Assembly: GCF_032452875.1 (NCBI RefSeq)
Contig: NW_026893845.1
Coordinates: 248,001 to 312,000 of the forward strand
Origin: Bos javanicus
Taxonomy: Eukaryota; Chordata; Mammalia; Artiodactyla; Bovidae
Length of the DNA stretch: 64,000 bases
Reading direction: 5' to 3'
Made by a program: the position numbers and the translations under genes. The notes below the pieces were generated by a model. The model was given only the letters and a program-made list of their open reading frames with translations, did not search any database and had not been told where the DNA came from. Within the stretch, counting starts at the first letter, position 1, and every line of letters starts with the position of its first letter. Shown piece by piece: positions 24,277 through 38,396 of the stretch.

Positions 24277-24877
24277 TGCCGGGGACCAGCCCCAACTGAT
24301 CCAGGGTATTCGAAGGAGAGATGGCCTAGGCGACTATTTATATGCTAATCAGAGATGTCAAGAATAATAGTATGAGGAGAGCTCAGTAGGAAAATTCGGT
24401 GGAGAAAAGAGACTGAGTAGCTTGGTTTACGCGGAAGACCAATCAAACTTCAAGACAAGAAGTTTGCACCACTTACGTAGGCCGCAGGCGCCCTCTCGAA
24501 TAGCGAAAGGTGCCTCACCCTAGACACCTTCTCGAGTGGGTCTTAGCAGCCCAGGCATAATTAGTAAGCGTGGTGGGTTCCGCGCTCCAGATGGAGACTC
24601 AGCTGGAAGTTAAAGGGAAGAATGACAAGGAACTTTATGAATTGGAGCTGTAAGTTAACTCTTTGACAGAGAGAGCGAGATGGTGGTGGGGGACAGCCCC
24701 CAGTGAAATCAGAGGTGAGAGCACAAAGCAATACAGTAGGCAGACTCCGGTTTTTTTGGGGGGAGATGCTCGAGAATATCCGGGTGGACTCCTGAGGCTC
24801 GATCCCGCATTTGCGTATGCCGAGCCTCCTTCCTCATGACCTTTGTCCAGAGTGGAATGCCTCCCCGGCTCCCGGCA
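24277..24877 (-). mobile_element. LTR 5
   Basis: 601 bp, T7G6. Primer binding site at 24257-24274, preceded by the shortened core block of the previous unit. Unit 1412 bp; first of ten full-length units in a row. Confidence 0.85.
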
Positions 24878-25688
24878 CATGATCAGTGCATGCTCAGTCA
24901 CGATATCAGTGCCTGCTCAGCCACGTGATCACTGACGGCACAGTCACGTGATCAGCGCCTCTCAGTCACGTGATCACCGTATGATAAACACGTGATCAGT
25001 GAACGACCAGCCACGTGATCACTGCATGCGCGGTCAGGTGGTCAGTTCCTGATCAGCCACCTGATCAGTGCGTGCACAGTCCCCTGATCAGCGCCTGTCA
25101 GTCACTGATCACTGCCTGATAAACACGTGATCAGTGCCCGAACAGCCACGTCATCAGTGCATGCGCAGTCACGTGATCAGTGCATGATAGCCACGTGATC
25201 AGTGCGTGCACAGTCCCATGATCAGCGCCTGTCAGTCACTGATCATTGCCTGATAAACACGTGATCAGTGCATGATGAGCCATGTGATCAGTGCCCGATC
25301 AGCCACGTCATCAGTGCATGCGCAGTCACGTCATCAGTGCATGATAGCCACGTGATCAGTGCATGCTCAGTCACGTGATCTGGACTTGATCAGCCACGTG
25401 ATCAGTGCCTGCAGAGTCACGTGATCAGGGCCTGCTGAGCTGCGTGATTCCTGCCGGCTCATCTGCATGACAATTGCCAGCTGAGCTGCGTGATTCCTGT
25501 CGGCTCATCTGCTTGACAATTGCCAGCTGAGCTGCGTGATTCCTGCCTGGTCACGTGCTTGATTATTGCCAGTTGAGCAGCATGATTCGTCACTGCTGAG
25601 CTCCATGCTTATTGCCTGCTGATTGCGTGGTTCGTGTCTGCTCAGCTCTTTGAGTATTGCCTCCTGAGGTCCCTGTTCGGTCGCCACC

Positions 25689-26289
25689 TGCCGGGGACCA
25701 GCCCCAACTGATCCAGGGTATTCGAAGGAGAGATGGCCTAGGCGACTATTTATATGCTAATCAGAGATGTCAAGAATAATAGTATGAGGAGAGCTCAGTA
25801 GGAAAATTCGGTGGAGAAAAGAGACTGAGTAGCTTGGTTTACGCGGAAGACCAATCAAACTTCAAGACAAGAAGTTTGCACCACTTACGTAGGCCGCAGG
25901 CGCCCTCTCGAATAGCGAAAGGTGCCTCACCCTAGACACCTTCTCGAGTGGGTCTTAGCAGCCCAGGCATAATTAGTAAGCGTGGTGGGTTCCGCGCTCC
26001 AGATGGAGACTCAGCTGGAAGTTAAAGGGAAGAATGACAAGGAACTTTATGAATTGGAGCTGTAAGTTAACTCTTTGACAGAGAGAGCGAGATGGTGGTG
26101 GGGGACAGCCCCCAGTGAAATCAGAGGTGAGAGCACAAAGCAATACAGTAGGCAGACTCCGGTTTTTTTGGGGGGAGATGCTCGAGAATATCCGGGTGGA
26201 CTCCTGAGGCTCGATCCCGCATTTGCGTATGCCGAGCCTCCTTCCTCATGACCTTTGTCCAGAGTGGAATGCCTCCCCGGCTCCCGGCA
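25689..26289 (-). mobile_element. LTR 6
   Basis: 601 bp, T7G6. Primer binding site at 25669-25686. Unit 1412 bp. Confidence 0.85.
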
Positions 26290-27100
26290 CATGATCAGTG
26301 CATGCTCAGTCACGATATCAGTGCCTGCTCAGCCACGTGATCACTGACGGCACAGTCACGTGATCAGCGCCTCTCAGTCACGTGATCACCGTATGATAAA
26401 CACGTGATCAGTGAACGACCAGCCACGTGATCACTGCATGCGCGGTCAGGTGGTCAGTTCCTGATCAGCCACCTGATCAGTGCGTGCACAGTCCCCTGAT
26501 CAGCGCCTGTCAGTCACTGATCACTGCCTGATAAACACGTGATCAGTGCCCGAACAGCCACGTCATCAGTGCATGCGCAGTCACGTGATCAGTGCATGAT
26601 AGCCACGTGATCAGTGCGTGCACAGTCCCATGATCAGCGCCTGTCAGTCACTGATCATTGCCTGATAAACACGTGATCAGTGCATGATGAGCCATGTGAT
26701 CAGTGCCCGATCAGCCACGTCATCAGTGCATGCGCAGTCACGTCATCAGTGCATGATAGCCACGTGATCAGTGCATGCTCAGTCACGTGATCTGGACTTG
26801 ATCAGCCACGTGATCAGTGCCTGCAGAGTCACGTGATCAGGGCCTGCTGAGCTGCGTGATTCCTGCCGGCTCATCTGCATGACAATTGCCAGCTGAGCTG
26901 CGTGATTCCTGTCGGCTCATCTGCTTGACAATTGCCAGCTGAGCTGCGTGATTCCTGCCTGGTCACGTGCTTGATTATTGCCAGTTGAGCAGCATGATTC
27001 GTCACTGCTGAGCTCCATGCTTATTGCCTGCTGATTGCGTGGTTCGTGTCTGCTCAGCTCTTTGAGTATTGCCTCCTGAGGTCCCTGTTCGGTCGCCACC

Positions 27101-27701
27101 TGCCGGGGACCAGCCCCAACTGATCCAGGGTATTCGAAGGAGAGATGGCCTAGGCGACTATTTATATGCTAATCAGAGATGTCAAGAATAATAGTATGAG
27201 GAGAGCTCAGTAGGAAAATTCGGTGGAGAAAAGAGACTGAGTAGCTTGGTTTACGCGGAAGACCAATCAAACTTCAAGACAAGAAGTTTGCACCACTTAC
27301 GTAGGCCGCAGGCGCCCTCTCGAATAGCGAAAGGTGCCTCACCCTAGACACCTTCTCGAGTGGGTCTTAGCAGCCCAGGCATAATTAGTAAGCGTGGTGG
27401 GTTCCGCGCTCCAGATGGAGACTCAGCTGGAAGTTAAAGGGAAGAATGACAAGGAACTTTATGAATTGGAGCTGTAAGTTAACTCTTTGACAGAGAGAGC
27501 GAGATGGTGGTGGGGGACAGCCCCCAGTGAAATCAGAGGTGAGAGCACAAAGCAATACAGTAGGCAGACTCCGGTTTTTTTGGGGGGAGATGCTCGAGAA
27601 TATCCGGGTGGACTCCTGAGGCTCGATCCCGCATTTGCGTATGCCGAGCCTCCTTCCTCATGACCTTTGTCCAGAGTGGAATGCCTCCCCGGCTCCCGGC
27701 A
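27101..27701 (-). mobile_element. LTR 7
   Basis: 601 bp, T7G6. Primer binding site at 27081-27098. Unit 1412 bp. Confidence 0.85.
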
Positions 27702-28512
27702 CATGATCAGTGCATGCTCAGTCACGATATCAGTGCCTGCTCAGCCACGTGATCACTGACGGCACAGTCACGTGATCAGCGCCTCTCAGTCACGTGATCA
27801 CCGTATGATAAACACGTGATCAGTGAACGACCAGCCACGTGATCACTGCATGCGCGGTCAGGTGGTCAGTTCCTGATCAGCCACCTGATCAGTGCGTGCA
27901 CAGTCCCCTGATCAGCGCCTGTCAGTCACTGATCACTGCCTGATAAACACGTGATCAGTGCCCGAACAGCCACGTCATCAGTGCATGCGCAGTCACGTGA
28001 TCAGTGCATGATAGCCACGTGATCAGTGCGTGCACAGTCCCATGATCAGCGCCTGTCAGTCACTGATCATTGCCTGATAAACACGTGATCAGTGCATGAT
28101 GAGCCATGTGATCAGTGCCCGATCAGCCACGTCATCAGTGCATGCGCAGTCACGTCATCAGTGCATGATAGCCACGTGATCAGTGCATGCTCAGTCACGT
28201 GATCTGGACTTGATCAGCCACGTGATCAGTGCCTGCAGAGTCACGTGATCAGGGCCTGCTGAGCTGCGTGATTCCTGCCGGCTCATCTGCATGACAATTG
28301 CCAGCTGAGCTGCGTGATTCCTGTCGGCTCATCTGCTTGACAATTGCCAGCTGAGCTGCGTGATTCCTGCCTGGTCACGTGCTTGATTATTGCCAGTTGA
28401 GCAGCATGATTCGTCACTGCTGAGCTCCATGCTTATTGCCTGCTGATTGCGTGGTTCGTGTCTGCTCAGCTCTTTGAGTATTGCCTCCTGAGGTCCCTGT
28501 TCGGTCGCCACC

Positions 28513-29113
28513 TGCCGGGGACCAGCCCCAACTGATCCAGGGTATTCGAAGGAGAGATGGCCTAGGCGACTATTTATATGCTAATCAGAGATGTCAAGAA
28601 TAATAGTATGAGGAGAGCTCAGTAGGAAAATTCGGTGGAGAAAAGAGACTGAGTAGCTTGGTTTACGCGGAAGACCAATCAAACTTCAAGACAAGAAGTT
28701 TGCACCACTTACGTAGGCCGCAGGCGCCCTCTCGAATAGCGAAAGGTGCCTCACCCTAGACACCTTCTCGAGTGGGTCTTAGCAGCCCAGGCATAATTAG
28801 TAAGCGTGGTGGGTTCCGCGCTCCAGATGGAGACTCAGCTGGAAGTTAAAGGGAAGAATGACAAGGAACTTTATGAATTGGAGCTGTAAGTTAACTCTTT
28901 GACAGAGAGAGCGAGATGGTGGTGGGGGACAGCCCCCAGTGAAATCAGAGGTGAGAGCACAAAGCAATACAGTAGGCAGACTCCGGTTTTTTTGGGGGGA
29001 GATGCTCGAGAATATCCGGGTGGACTCCTGAGGCTCGATCCCGCATTTGCGTATGCCGAGCCTCCTTCCTCATGACCTTTGTCCAGAGTGGAATGCCTCC
29101 CCGGCTCCCGGCA
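28513..29113 (-). mobile_element. LTR 8
   Basis: 601 bp, T7G6. Primer binding site at 28493-28510. Unit 1412 bp. Confidence 0.85.
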
Positions 29114-29924
29114 CATGATCAGTGCATGCTCAGTCACGATATCAGTGCCTGCTCAGCCACGTGATCACTGACGGCACAGTCACGTGATCAGCGCCTCTCA
29201 GTCACGTGATCACCGTATGATAAACACGTGATCAGTGAACGACCAGCCACGTGATCACTGCATGCGCGGTCAGGTGGTCAGTTCCTGATCAGCCACCTGA
29301 TCAGTGCGTGCACAGTCCCCTGATCAGCGCCTGTCAGTCACTGATCACTGCCTGATAAACACGTGATCAGTGCCCGAACAGCCACGTCATCAGTGCATGC
29401 GCAGTCACGTGATCAGTGCATGATAGCCACGTGATCAGTGCGTGCACAGTCCCATGATCAGCGCCTGTCAGTCACTGATCATTGCCTGATAAACACGTGA
29501 TCAGTGCATGATGAGCCATGTGATCAGTGCCCGATCAGCCACGTCATCAGTGCATGCGCAGTCACGTCATCAGTGCATGATAGCCACGTGATCAGTGCAT
29601 GCTCAGTCACGTGATCTGGACTTGATCAGCCACGTGATCAGTGCCTGCAGAGTCACGTGATCAGGGCCTGCTGAGCTGCGTGATTCCTGCCGGCTCATCT
29701 GCATGACAATTGCCAGCTGAGCTGCGTGATTCCTGTCGGCTCATCTGCTTGACAATTGCCAGCTGAGCTGCGTGATTCCTGCCTGGTCACGTGCTTGATT
29801 ATTGCCAGTTGAGCAGCATGATTCGTCACTGCTGAGCTCCATGCTTATTGCCTGCTGATTGCGTGGTTCGTGTCTGCTCAGCTCTTTGAGTATTGCCTCC
29901 TGAGGTCCCTGTTCGGTCGCCACC

Positions 29925-30525
29925 TGCCGGGGACCAGCCCCAACTGATCCAGGGTATTCGAAGGAGAGATGGCCTAGGCGACTATTTATATGCTAATCAG
30001 AGATGTCAAGAATAATAGTATGAGGAGAGCTCAGTAGGAAAATTCGGTGGAGAAAAGAGACTGAGTAGCTTGGTTTACGCGGAAGACCAATCAAACTTCA
30101 AGACAAGAAGTTTGCACCACTTACGTAGGCCGCAGGCGCCCTCTCGAATAGCGAAAGGTGCCTCACCCTAGACACCTTCTCGAGTGGGTCTTAGCAGCCC
30201 AGGCATAATTAGTAAGCGTGGTGGGTTCCGCGCTCCAGATGGAGACTCAGCTGGAAGTTAAAGGGAAGAATGACAAGGAACTTTATGAATTGGAGCTGTA
30301 AGTTAACTCTTTGACAGAGAGAGCGAGATGGTGGTGGGGGACAGCCCCCAGTGAAATCAGAGGTGAGAGCACAAAGCAATACAGTAGGCAGACTCCGGTT
30401 TTTTTGGGGGGAGATGCTCGAGAATATCCGGGTGGACTCCTGAGGCTCGATCCCGCATTTGCGTATGCCGAGCCTCCTTCCTCATGACCTTTGTCCAGAG
30501 TGGAATGCCTCCCCGGCTCCCGGCA
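29925..30525 (-). mobile_element. LTR 9
   Basis: 601 bp, T7G6. Primer binding site at 29905-29922. Unit 1412 bp. Confidence 0.85.
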
Positions 30526-31336
30526 CATGATCAGTGCATGCTCAGTCACGATATCAGTGCCTGCTCAGCCACGTGATCACTGACGGCACAGTCACGTGAT
30601 CAGCGCCTCTCAGTCACGTGATCACCGTATGATAAACACGTGATCAGTGAACGACCAGCCACGTGATCACTGCATGCGCGGTCAGGTGGTCAGTTCCTGA
30701 TCAGCCACCTGATCAGTGCGTGCACAGTCCCCTGATCAGCGCCTGTCAGTCACTGATCACTGCCTGATAAACACGTGATCAGTGCCCGAACAGCCACGTC
30801 ATCAGTGCATGCGCAGTCACGTGATCAGTGCATGATAGCCACGTGATCAGTGCGTGCACAGTCCCATGATCAGCGCCTGTCAGTCACTGATCATTGCCTG
30901 ATAAACACGTGATCAGTGCATGATGAGCCATGTGATCAGTGCCCGATCAGCCACGTCATCAGTGCATGCGCAGTCACGTCATCAGTGCATGATAGCCACG
31001 TGATCAGTGCATGCTCAGTCACGTGATCTGGACTTGATCAGCCACGTGATCAGTGCCTGCAGAGTCACGTGATCAGGGCCTGCTGAGCTGCGTGATTCCT
31101 GCCGGCTCATCTGCATGACAATTGCCAGCTGAGCTGCGTGATTCCTGTCGGCTCATCTGCTTGACAATTGCCAGCTGAGCTGCGTGATTCCTGCCTGGTC
31201 ACGTGCTTGATTATTGCCAGTTGAGCAGCATGATTCGTCACTGCTGAGCTCCATGCTTATTGCCTGCTGATTGCGTGGTTCGTGTCTGCTCAGCTCTTTG
31301 AGTATTGCCTCCTGAGGTCCCTGTTCGGTCGCCACC

Positions 31337-31937
31337 TGCCGGGGACCAGCCCCAACTGATCCAGGGTATTCGAAGGAGAGATGGCCTAGGCGACTATTTA
31401 TATGCTAATCAGAGATGTCAAGAATAATAGTATGAGGAGAGCTCAGTAGGAAAATTCGGTGGAGAAAAGAGACTGAGTAGCTTGGTTTACGCGGAAGACC
31501 AATCAAACTTCAAGACAAGAAGTTTGCACCACTTACGTAGGCCGCAGGCGCCCTCTCGAATAGCGAAAGGTGCCTCACCCTAGACACCTTCTCGAGTGGG
31601 TCTTAGCAGCCCAGGCATAATTAGTAAGCGTGGTGGGTTCCGCGCTCCAGATGGAGACTCAGCTGGAAGTTAAAGGGAAGAATGACAAGGAACTTTATGA
31701 ATTGGAGCTGTAAGTTAACTCTTTGACAGAGAGAGCGAGATGGTGGTGGGGGACAGCCCCCAGTGAAATCAGAGGTGAGAGCACAAAGCAATACAGTAGG
31801 CAGACTCCGGTTTTTTTGGGGGGAGATGCTCGAGAATATCCGGGTGGACTCCTGAGGCTCGATCCCGCATTTGCGTATGCCGAGCCTCCTTCCTCATGAC
31901 CTTTGTCCAGAGTGGAATGCCTCCCCGGCTCCCGGCA
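31337..31937 (-). mobile_element. LTR 10
   Basis: 601 bp, T7G6. Primer binding site at 31317-31334. Unit 1412 bp. Confidence 0.85.
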
Positions 31938-32748
31938 CATGATCAGTGCATGCTCAGTCACGATATCAGTGCCTGCTCAGCCACGTGATCACTGACGGCA
32001 CAGTCACGTGATCAGCGCCTCTCAGTCACGTGATCACCGTATGATAAACACGTGATCAGTGAACGACCAGCCACGTGATCACTGCATGCGCGGTCAGGTG
32101 GTCAGTTCCTGATCAGCCACCTGATCAGTGCGTGCACAGTCCCCTGATCAGCGCCTGTCAGTCACTGATCACTGCCTGATAAACACGTGATCAGTGCCCG
32201 AACAGCCACGTCATCAGTGCATGCGCAGTCACGTGATCAGTGCATGATAGCCACGTGATCAGTGCGTGCACAGTCCCATGATCAGCGCCTGTCAGTCACT
32301 GATCATTGCCTGATAAACACGTGATCAGTGCATGATGAGCCATGTGATCAGTGCCCGATCAGCCACGTCATCAGTGCATGCGCAGTCACGTCATCAGTGC
32401 ATGATAGCCACGTGATCAGTGCATGCTCAGTCACGTGATCTGGACTTGATCAGCCACGTGATCAGTGCCTGCAGAGTCACGTGATCAGGGCCTGCTGAGC
32501 TGCGTGATTCCTGCCGGCTCATCTGCATGACAATTGCCAGCTGAGCTGCGTGATTCCTGTCGGCTCATCTGCTTGACAATTGCCAGCTGAGCTGCGTGAT
32601 TCCTGCCTGGTCACGTGCTTGATTATTGCCAGTTGAGCAGCATGATTCGTCACTGCTGAGCTCCATGCTTATTGCCTGCTGATTGCGTGGTTCGTGTCTG
32701 CTCAGCTCTTTGAGTATTGCCTCCTGAGGTCCCTGTTCGGTCGCCACC

Positions 32749-33349
32749 TGCCGGGGACCAGCCCCAACTGATCCAGGGTATTCGAAGGAGAGATGGCCTA
32801 GGCGACTATTTATATGCTAATCAGAGATGTCAAGAATAATAGTATGAGGAGAGCTCAGTAGGAAAATTCGGTGGAGAAAAGAGACTGAGTAGCTTGGTTT
32901 ACGCGGAAGACCAATCAAACTTCAAGACAAGAAGTTTGCACCACTTACGTAGGCCGCAGGCGCCCTCTCGAATAGCGAAAGGTGCCTCACCCTAGACACC
33001 TTCTCGAGTGGGTCTTAGCAGCCCAGGCATAATTAGTAAGCGTGGTGGGTTCCGCGCTCCAGATGGAGACTCAGCTGGAAGTTAAAGGGAAGAATGACAA
33101 GGAACTTTATGAATTGGAGCTGTAAGTTAACTCTTTGACAGAGAGAGCGAGATGGTGGTGGGGGACAGCCCCCAGTGAAATCAGAGGTGAGAGCACAAAG
33201 CAATACAGTAGGCAGACTCCGGTTTTTTTGGGGGGAGATGCTCGAGAATATCCGGGTGGACTCCTGAGGCTCGATCCCGCATTTGCGTATGCCGAGCCTC
33301 CTTCCTCATGACCTTTGTCCAGAGTGGAATGCCTCCCCGGCTCCCGGCA
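32749..33349 (-). mobile_element. LTR 11
   Basis: 601 bp, T7G6. Primer binding site at 32729-32746. Unit 1412 bp. Confidence 0.85.
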
Positions 33350-34160
33350 CATGATCAGTGCATGCTCAGTCACGATATCAGTGCCTGCTCAGCCACGTGA
33401 TCACTGACGGCACAGTCACGTGATCAGCGCCTCTCAGTCACGTGATCACCGTATGATAAACACGTGATCAGTGAACGACCAGCCACGTGATCACTGCATG
33501 CGCGGTCAGGTGGTCAGTTCCTGATCAGCCACCTGATCAGTGCGTGCACAGTCCCCTGATCAGCGCCTGTCAGTCACTGATCACTGCCTGATAAACACGT
33601 GATCAGTGCCCGAACAGCCACGTCATCAGTGCATGCGCAGTCACGTGATCAGTGCATGATAGCCACGTGATCAGTGCGTGCACAGTCCCATGATCAGCGC
33701 CTGTCAGTCACTGATCATTGCCTGATAAACACGTGATCAGTGCATGATGAGCCATGTGATCAGTGCCCGATCAGCCACGTCATCAGTGCATGCGCAGTCA
33801 CGTCATCAGTGCATGATAGCCACGTGATCAGTGCATGCTCAGTCACGTGATCTGGACTTGATCAGCCACGTGATCAGTGCCTGCAGAGTCACGTGATCAG
33901 GGCCTGCTGAGCTGCGTGATTCCTGCCGGCTCATCTGCATGACAATTGCCAGCTGAGCTGCGTGATTCCTGTCGGCTCATCTGCTTGACAATTGCCAGCT
34001 GAGCTGCGTGATTCCTGCCTGGTCACGTGCTTGATTATTGCCAGTTGAGCAGCATGATTCGTCACTGCTGAGCTCCATGCTTATTGCCTGCTGATTGCGT
34101 GGTTCGTGTCTGCTCAGCTCTTTGAGTATTGCCTCCTGAGGTCCCTGTTCGGTCGCCACC

Positions 34161-34761
34161 TGCCGGGGACCAGCCCCAACTGATCCAGGGTATTCGAAGG
34201 AGAGATGGCCTAGGCGACTATTTATATGCTAATCAGAGATGTCAAGAATAATAGTATGAGGAGAGCTCAGTAGGAAAATTCGGTGGAGAAAAGAGACTGA
34301 GTAGCTTGGTTTACGCGGAAGACCAATCAAACTTCAAGACAAGAAGTTTGCACCACTTACGTAGGCCGCAGGCGCCCTCTCGAATAGCGAAAGGTGCCTC
34401 ACCCTAGACACCTTCTCGAGTGGGTCTTAGCAGCCCAGGCATAATTAGTAAGCGTGGTGGGTTCCGCGCTCCAGATGGAGACTCAGCTGGAAGTTAAAGG
34501 GAAGAATGACAAGGAACTTTATGAATTGGAGCTGTAAGTTAACTCTTTGACAGAGAGAGCGAGATGGTGGTGGGGGACAGCCCCCAGTGAAATCAGAGGT
34601 GAGAGCACAAAGCAATACAGTAGGCAGACTCCGGTTTTTTTGGGGGGAGATGCTCGAGAATATCCGGGTGGACTCCTGAGGCTCGATCCCGCATTTGCGT
34701 ATGCCGAGCCTCCTTCCTCATGACCTTTGTCCAGAGTGGAATGCCTCCCCGGCTCCCGGCA
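34161..34761 (-). mobile_element. LTR 12
   Basis: 601 bp, T7G6. Primer binding site at 34141-34158. Unit 1412 bp. Confidence 0.85.
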
Positions 34762-35572
34762 CATGATCAGTGCATGCTCAGTCACGATATCAGTGCCTGC
34801 TCAGCCACGTGATCACTGACGGCACAGTCACGTGATCAGCGCCTCTCAGTCACGTGATCACCGTATGATAAACACGTGATCAGTGAACGACCAGCCACGT
34901 GATCACTGCATGCGCGGTCAGGTGGTCAGTTCCTGATCAGCCACCTGATCAGTGCGTGCACAGTCCCCTGATCAGCGCCTGTCAGTCACTGATCACTGCC
35001 TGATAAACACGTGATCAGTGCCCGAACAGCCACGTCATCAGTGCATGCGCAGTCACGTGATCAGTGCATGATAGCCACGTGATCAGTGCGTGCACAGTCC
35101 CATGATCAGCGCCTGTCAGTCACTGATCATTGCCTGATAAACACGTGATCAGTGCATGATGAGCCATGTGATCAGTGCCCGATCAGCCACGTCATCAGTG
35201 CATGCGCAGTCACGTCATCAGTGCATGATAGCCACGTGATCAGTGCATGCTCAGTCACGTGATCTGGACTTGATCAGCCACGTGATCAGTGCCTGCAGAG
35301 TCACGTGATCAGGGCCTGCTGAGCTGCGTGATTCCTGCCGGCTCATCTGCATGACAATTGCCAGCTGAGCTGCGTGATTCCTGTCGGCTCATCTGCTTGA
35401 CAATTGCCAGCTGAGCTGCGTGATTCCTGCCTGGTCACGTGCTTGATTATTGCCAGTTGAGCAGCATGATTCGTCACTGCTGAGCTCCATGCTTATTGCC
35501 TGCTGATTGCGTGGTTCGTGTCTGCTCAGCTCTTTGAGTATTGCCTCCTGAGGTCCCTGTTCGGTCGCCACC

Positions 35573-36173
35573 TGCCGGGGACCAGCCCCAACTGATCCAG
35601 GGTATTCGAAGGAGAGATGGCCTAGGCGACTATTTATATGCTAATCAGAGATGTCAAGAATAATAGTATGAGGAGAGCTCAGTAGGAAAATTCGGTGGAG
35701 AAAAGAGACTGAGTAGCTTGGTTTACGCGGAAGACCAATCAAACTTCAAGACAAGAAGTTTGCACCACTTACGTAGGCCGCAGGCGCCCTCTCGAATAGC
35801 GAAAGGTGCCTCACCCTAGACACCTTCTCGAGTGGGTCTTAGCAGCCCAGGCATAATTAGTAAGCGTGGTGGGTTCCGCGCTCCAGATGGAGACTCAGCT
35901 GGAAGTTAAAGGGAAGAATGACAAGGAACTTTATGAATTGGAGCTGTAAGTTAACTCTTTGACAGAGAGAGCGAGATGGTGGTGGGGGACAGCCCCCAGT
36001 GAAATCAGAGGTGAGAGCACAAAGCAATACAGTAGGCAGACTCCGGTTTTTTTGGGGGGAGATGCTCGAGAATATCCGGGTGGACTCCTGAGGCTCGATC
36101 CCGCATTTGCGTATGCCGAGCCTCCTTCCTCATGACCTTTGTCCAGAGTGGAATGCCTCCCCGGCTCCCGGCA
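35573..36173 (-). mobile_element. LTR 13
   Basis: 601 bp, T7G6. Primer binding site at 35553-35570. Unit 1412 bp. Confidence 0.85.
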
Positions 36174-36984
36174 CATGATCAGTGCATGCTCAGTCACGAT
36201 ATCAGTGCCTGCTCAGCCACGTGATCACTGACGGCACAGTCACGTGATCAGCGCCTCTCAGTCACGTGATCACCGTATGATAAACACGTGATCAGTGAAC
36301 GACCAGCCACGTGATCACTGCATGCGCGGTCAGGTGGTCAGTTCCTGATCAGCCACCTGATCAGTGCGTGCACAGTCCCCTGATCAGCGCCTGTCAGTCA
36401 CTGATCACTGCCTGATAAACACGTGATCAGTGCCCGAACAGCCACGTCATCAGTGCATGCGCAGTCACGTGATCAGTGCATGATAGCCACGTGATCAGTG
36501 CGTGCACAGTCCCATGATCAGCGCCTGTCAGTCACTGATCATTGCCTGATAAACACGTGATCAGTGCATGATGAGCCATGTGATCAGTGCCCGATCAGCC
36601 ACGTCATCAGTGCATGCGCAGTCACGTCATCAGTGCATGATAGCCACGTGATCAGTGCATGCTCAGTCACGTGATCTGGACTTGATCAGCCACGTGATCA
36701 GTGCCTGCAGAGTCACGTGATCAGGGCCTGCTGAGCTGCGTGATTCCTGCCGGCTCATCTGCATGACAATTGCCAGCTGAGCTGCGTGATTCCTGTCGGC
36801 TCATCTGCTTGACAATTGCCAGCTGAGCTGCGTGATTCCTGCCTGGTCACGTGCTTGATTATTGCCAGTTGAGCAGCATGATTCGTCACTGCTGAGCTCC
36901 ATGCTTATTGCCTGCTGATTGCGTGGTTCGTGTCTGCTCAGCTCTTTGAGTATTGCCTCCTGAGGTCCCTGTTCGGTCGCCACC

Positions 36985-37585
36985 TGCCGGGGACCAGCCC
37001 CAACTGATCCAGGGTATTCGAAGGAGAGATGGCCTAGGCGACTATTTATATGCTAATCAGAGATGTCAAGAATAATAGTATGAGGAGAGCTCAGTAGGAA
37101 AATTCGGTGGAGAAAAGAGACTGAGTAGCTTGGTTTACGCGGAAGACCAATCAAACTTCAAGACAAGAAGTTTGCACCACTTACGTAGGCCGCAGGCGCC
37201 CTCTCGAATAGCGAAAGGTGCCTCACCCTAGACACCTTCTCGAGTGGGTCTTAGCAGCCCAGGCATAATTAGTAAGCGTGGTGGGTTCCGCGCTCCAGAT
37301 GGAGACTCAGCTGGAAGTTAAAGGGAAGAATGACAAGGAACTTTATGAATTGGAGCTGTAAGTTAACTCTTTGACAGAGAGAGCGAGATGGTGGTGGGGG
37401 ACAGCCCCCAGTGAAATCAGAGGTGAGAGCACAAAGCAATACAGTAGGCAGACTCCGGTTTTTTTGGGGGGAGATGCTCGAGAATATCCGGGTGGACTCC
37501 TGAGGCTCGATCCCGCATTTGCGTATGCCGAGCCTCCTTCCTCATGACCTTTGTCCAGAGTGGAATGCCTCCCCGGCTCCCGGCA
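36985..37585 (-). mobile_element. LTR 14
   Basis: 601 bp, T7G6. Primer binding site at 36965-36982. Unit 1412 bp; last of the ten consecutive full-length units. Confidence 0.85.
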
Positions 37586-38396
37586 CATGATCAGTGCATG
37601 CTCAGTCACGATATCAGTGCCTGCTCAGCCACGTGATCACTGACGGCACAGTCACGTGATCAGCGCCTCTCAGTCACGTGATCACCGTATGATAAACACG
37701 TGATCAGTGAACGACCAGCCACGTGATCACTGCATGCGCGGTCAGGTGGTCAGTTCCTGATCAGCCACCTGATCAGTGCGTGCACAGTCCCCTGATCAGC
37801 GCCTGTCAGTCACTGATCACTGCCTGATAAACACGTGATCAGTGCCCGAACAGCCACGTCATCAGTGCATGCGCAGTCACGTGATCAGTGCATGATAGCC
37901 ACGTGATCAGTGCGTGCACAGTCCCATGATCAGCGCCTGTCAGTCACTGATCATTGCCTGATAAACACGTGATCAGTGCATGATGAGCCATGTGATCAGT
38001 GCCCGATCAGCCACGTCATCAGTGCATGCGCAGTCACGTCATCAGTGCATGATAGCCACGTGATCAGTGCATGCTCAGTCACGTGATCTGGACTTGATCA
38101 GCCACGTGATCAGTGCCTGCAGAGTCACGTGATCAGGGCCTGCTGAGCTGCGTGATTCCTGCCGGCTCATCTGCATGACAATTGCCAGCTGAGCTGCGTG
38201 ATTCCTGTCGGCTCATCTGCTTGACAATTGCCAGCTGAGCTGCGTGATTCCTGCCTGGTCACGTGCTTGATTATTGCCAGTTGAGCAGCATGATTCGTCA
38301 CTGCTGAGCTCCATGCTTATTGCCTGCTGATTGCGTGGTTCGTGTCTGCTCAGCTCTTTGAGTATTGCCTCCTGAGGTCCCTGTTCGGTCGCCACC

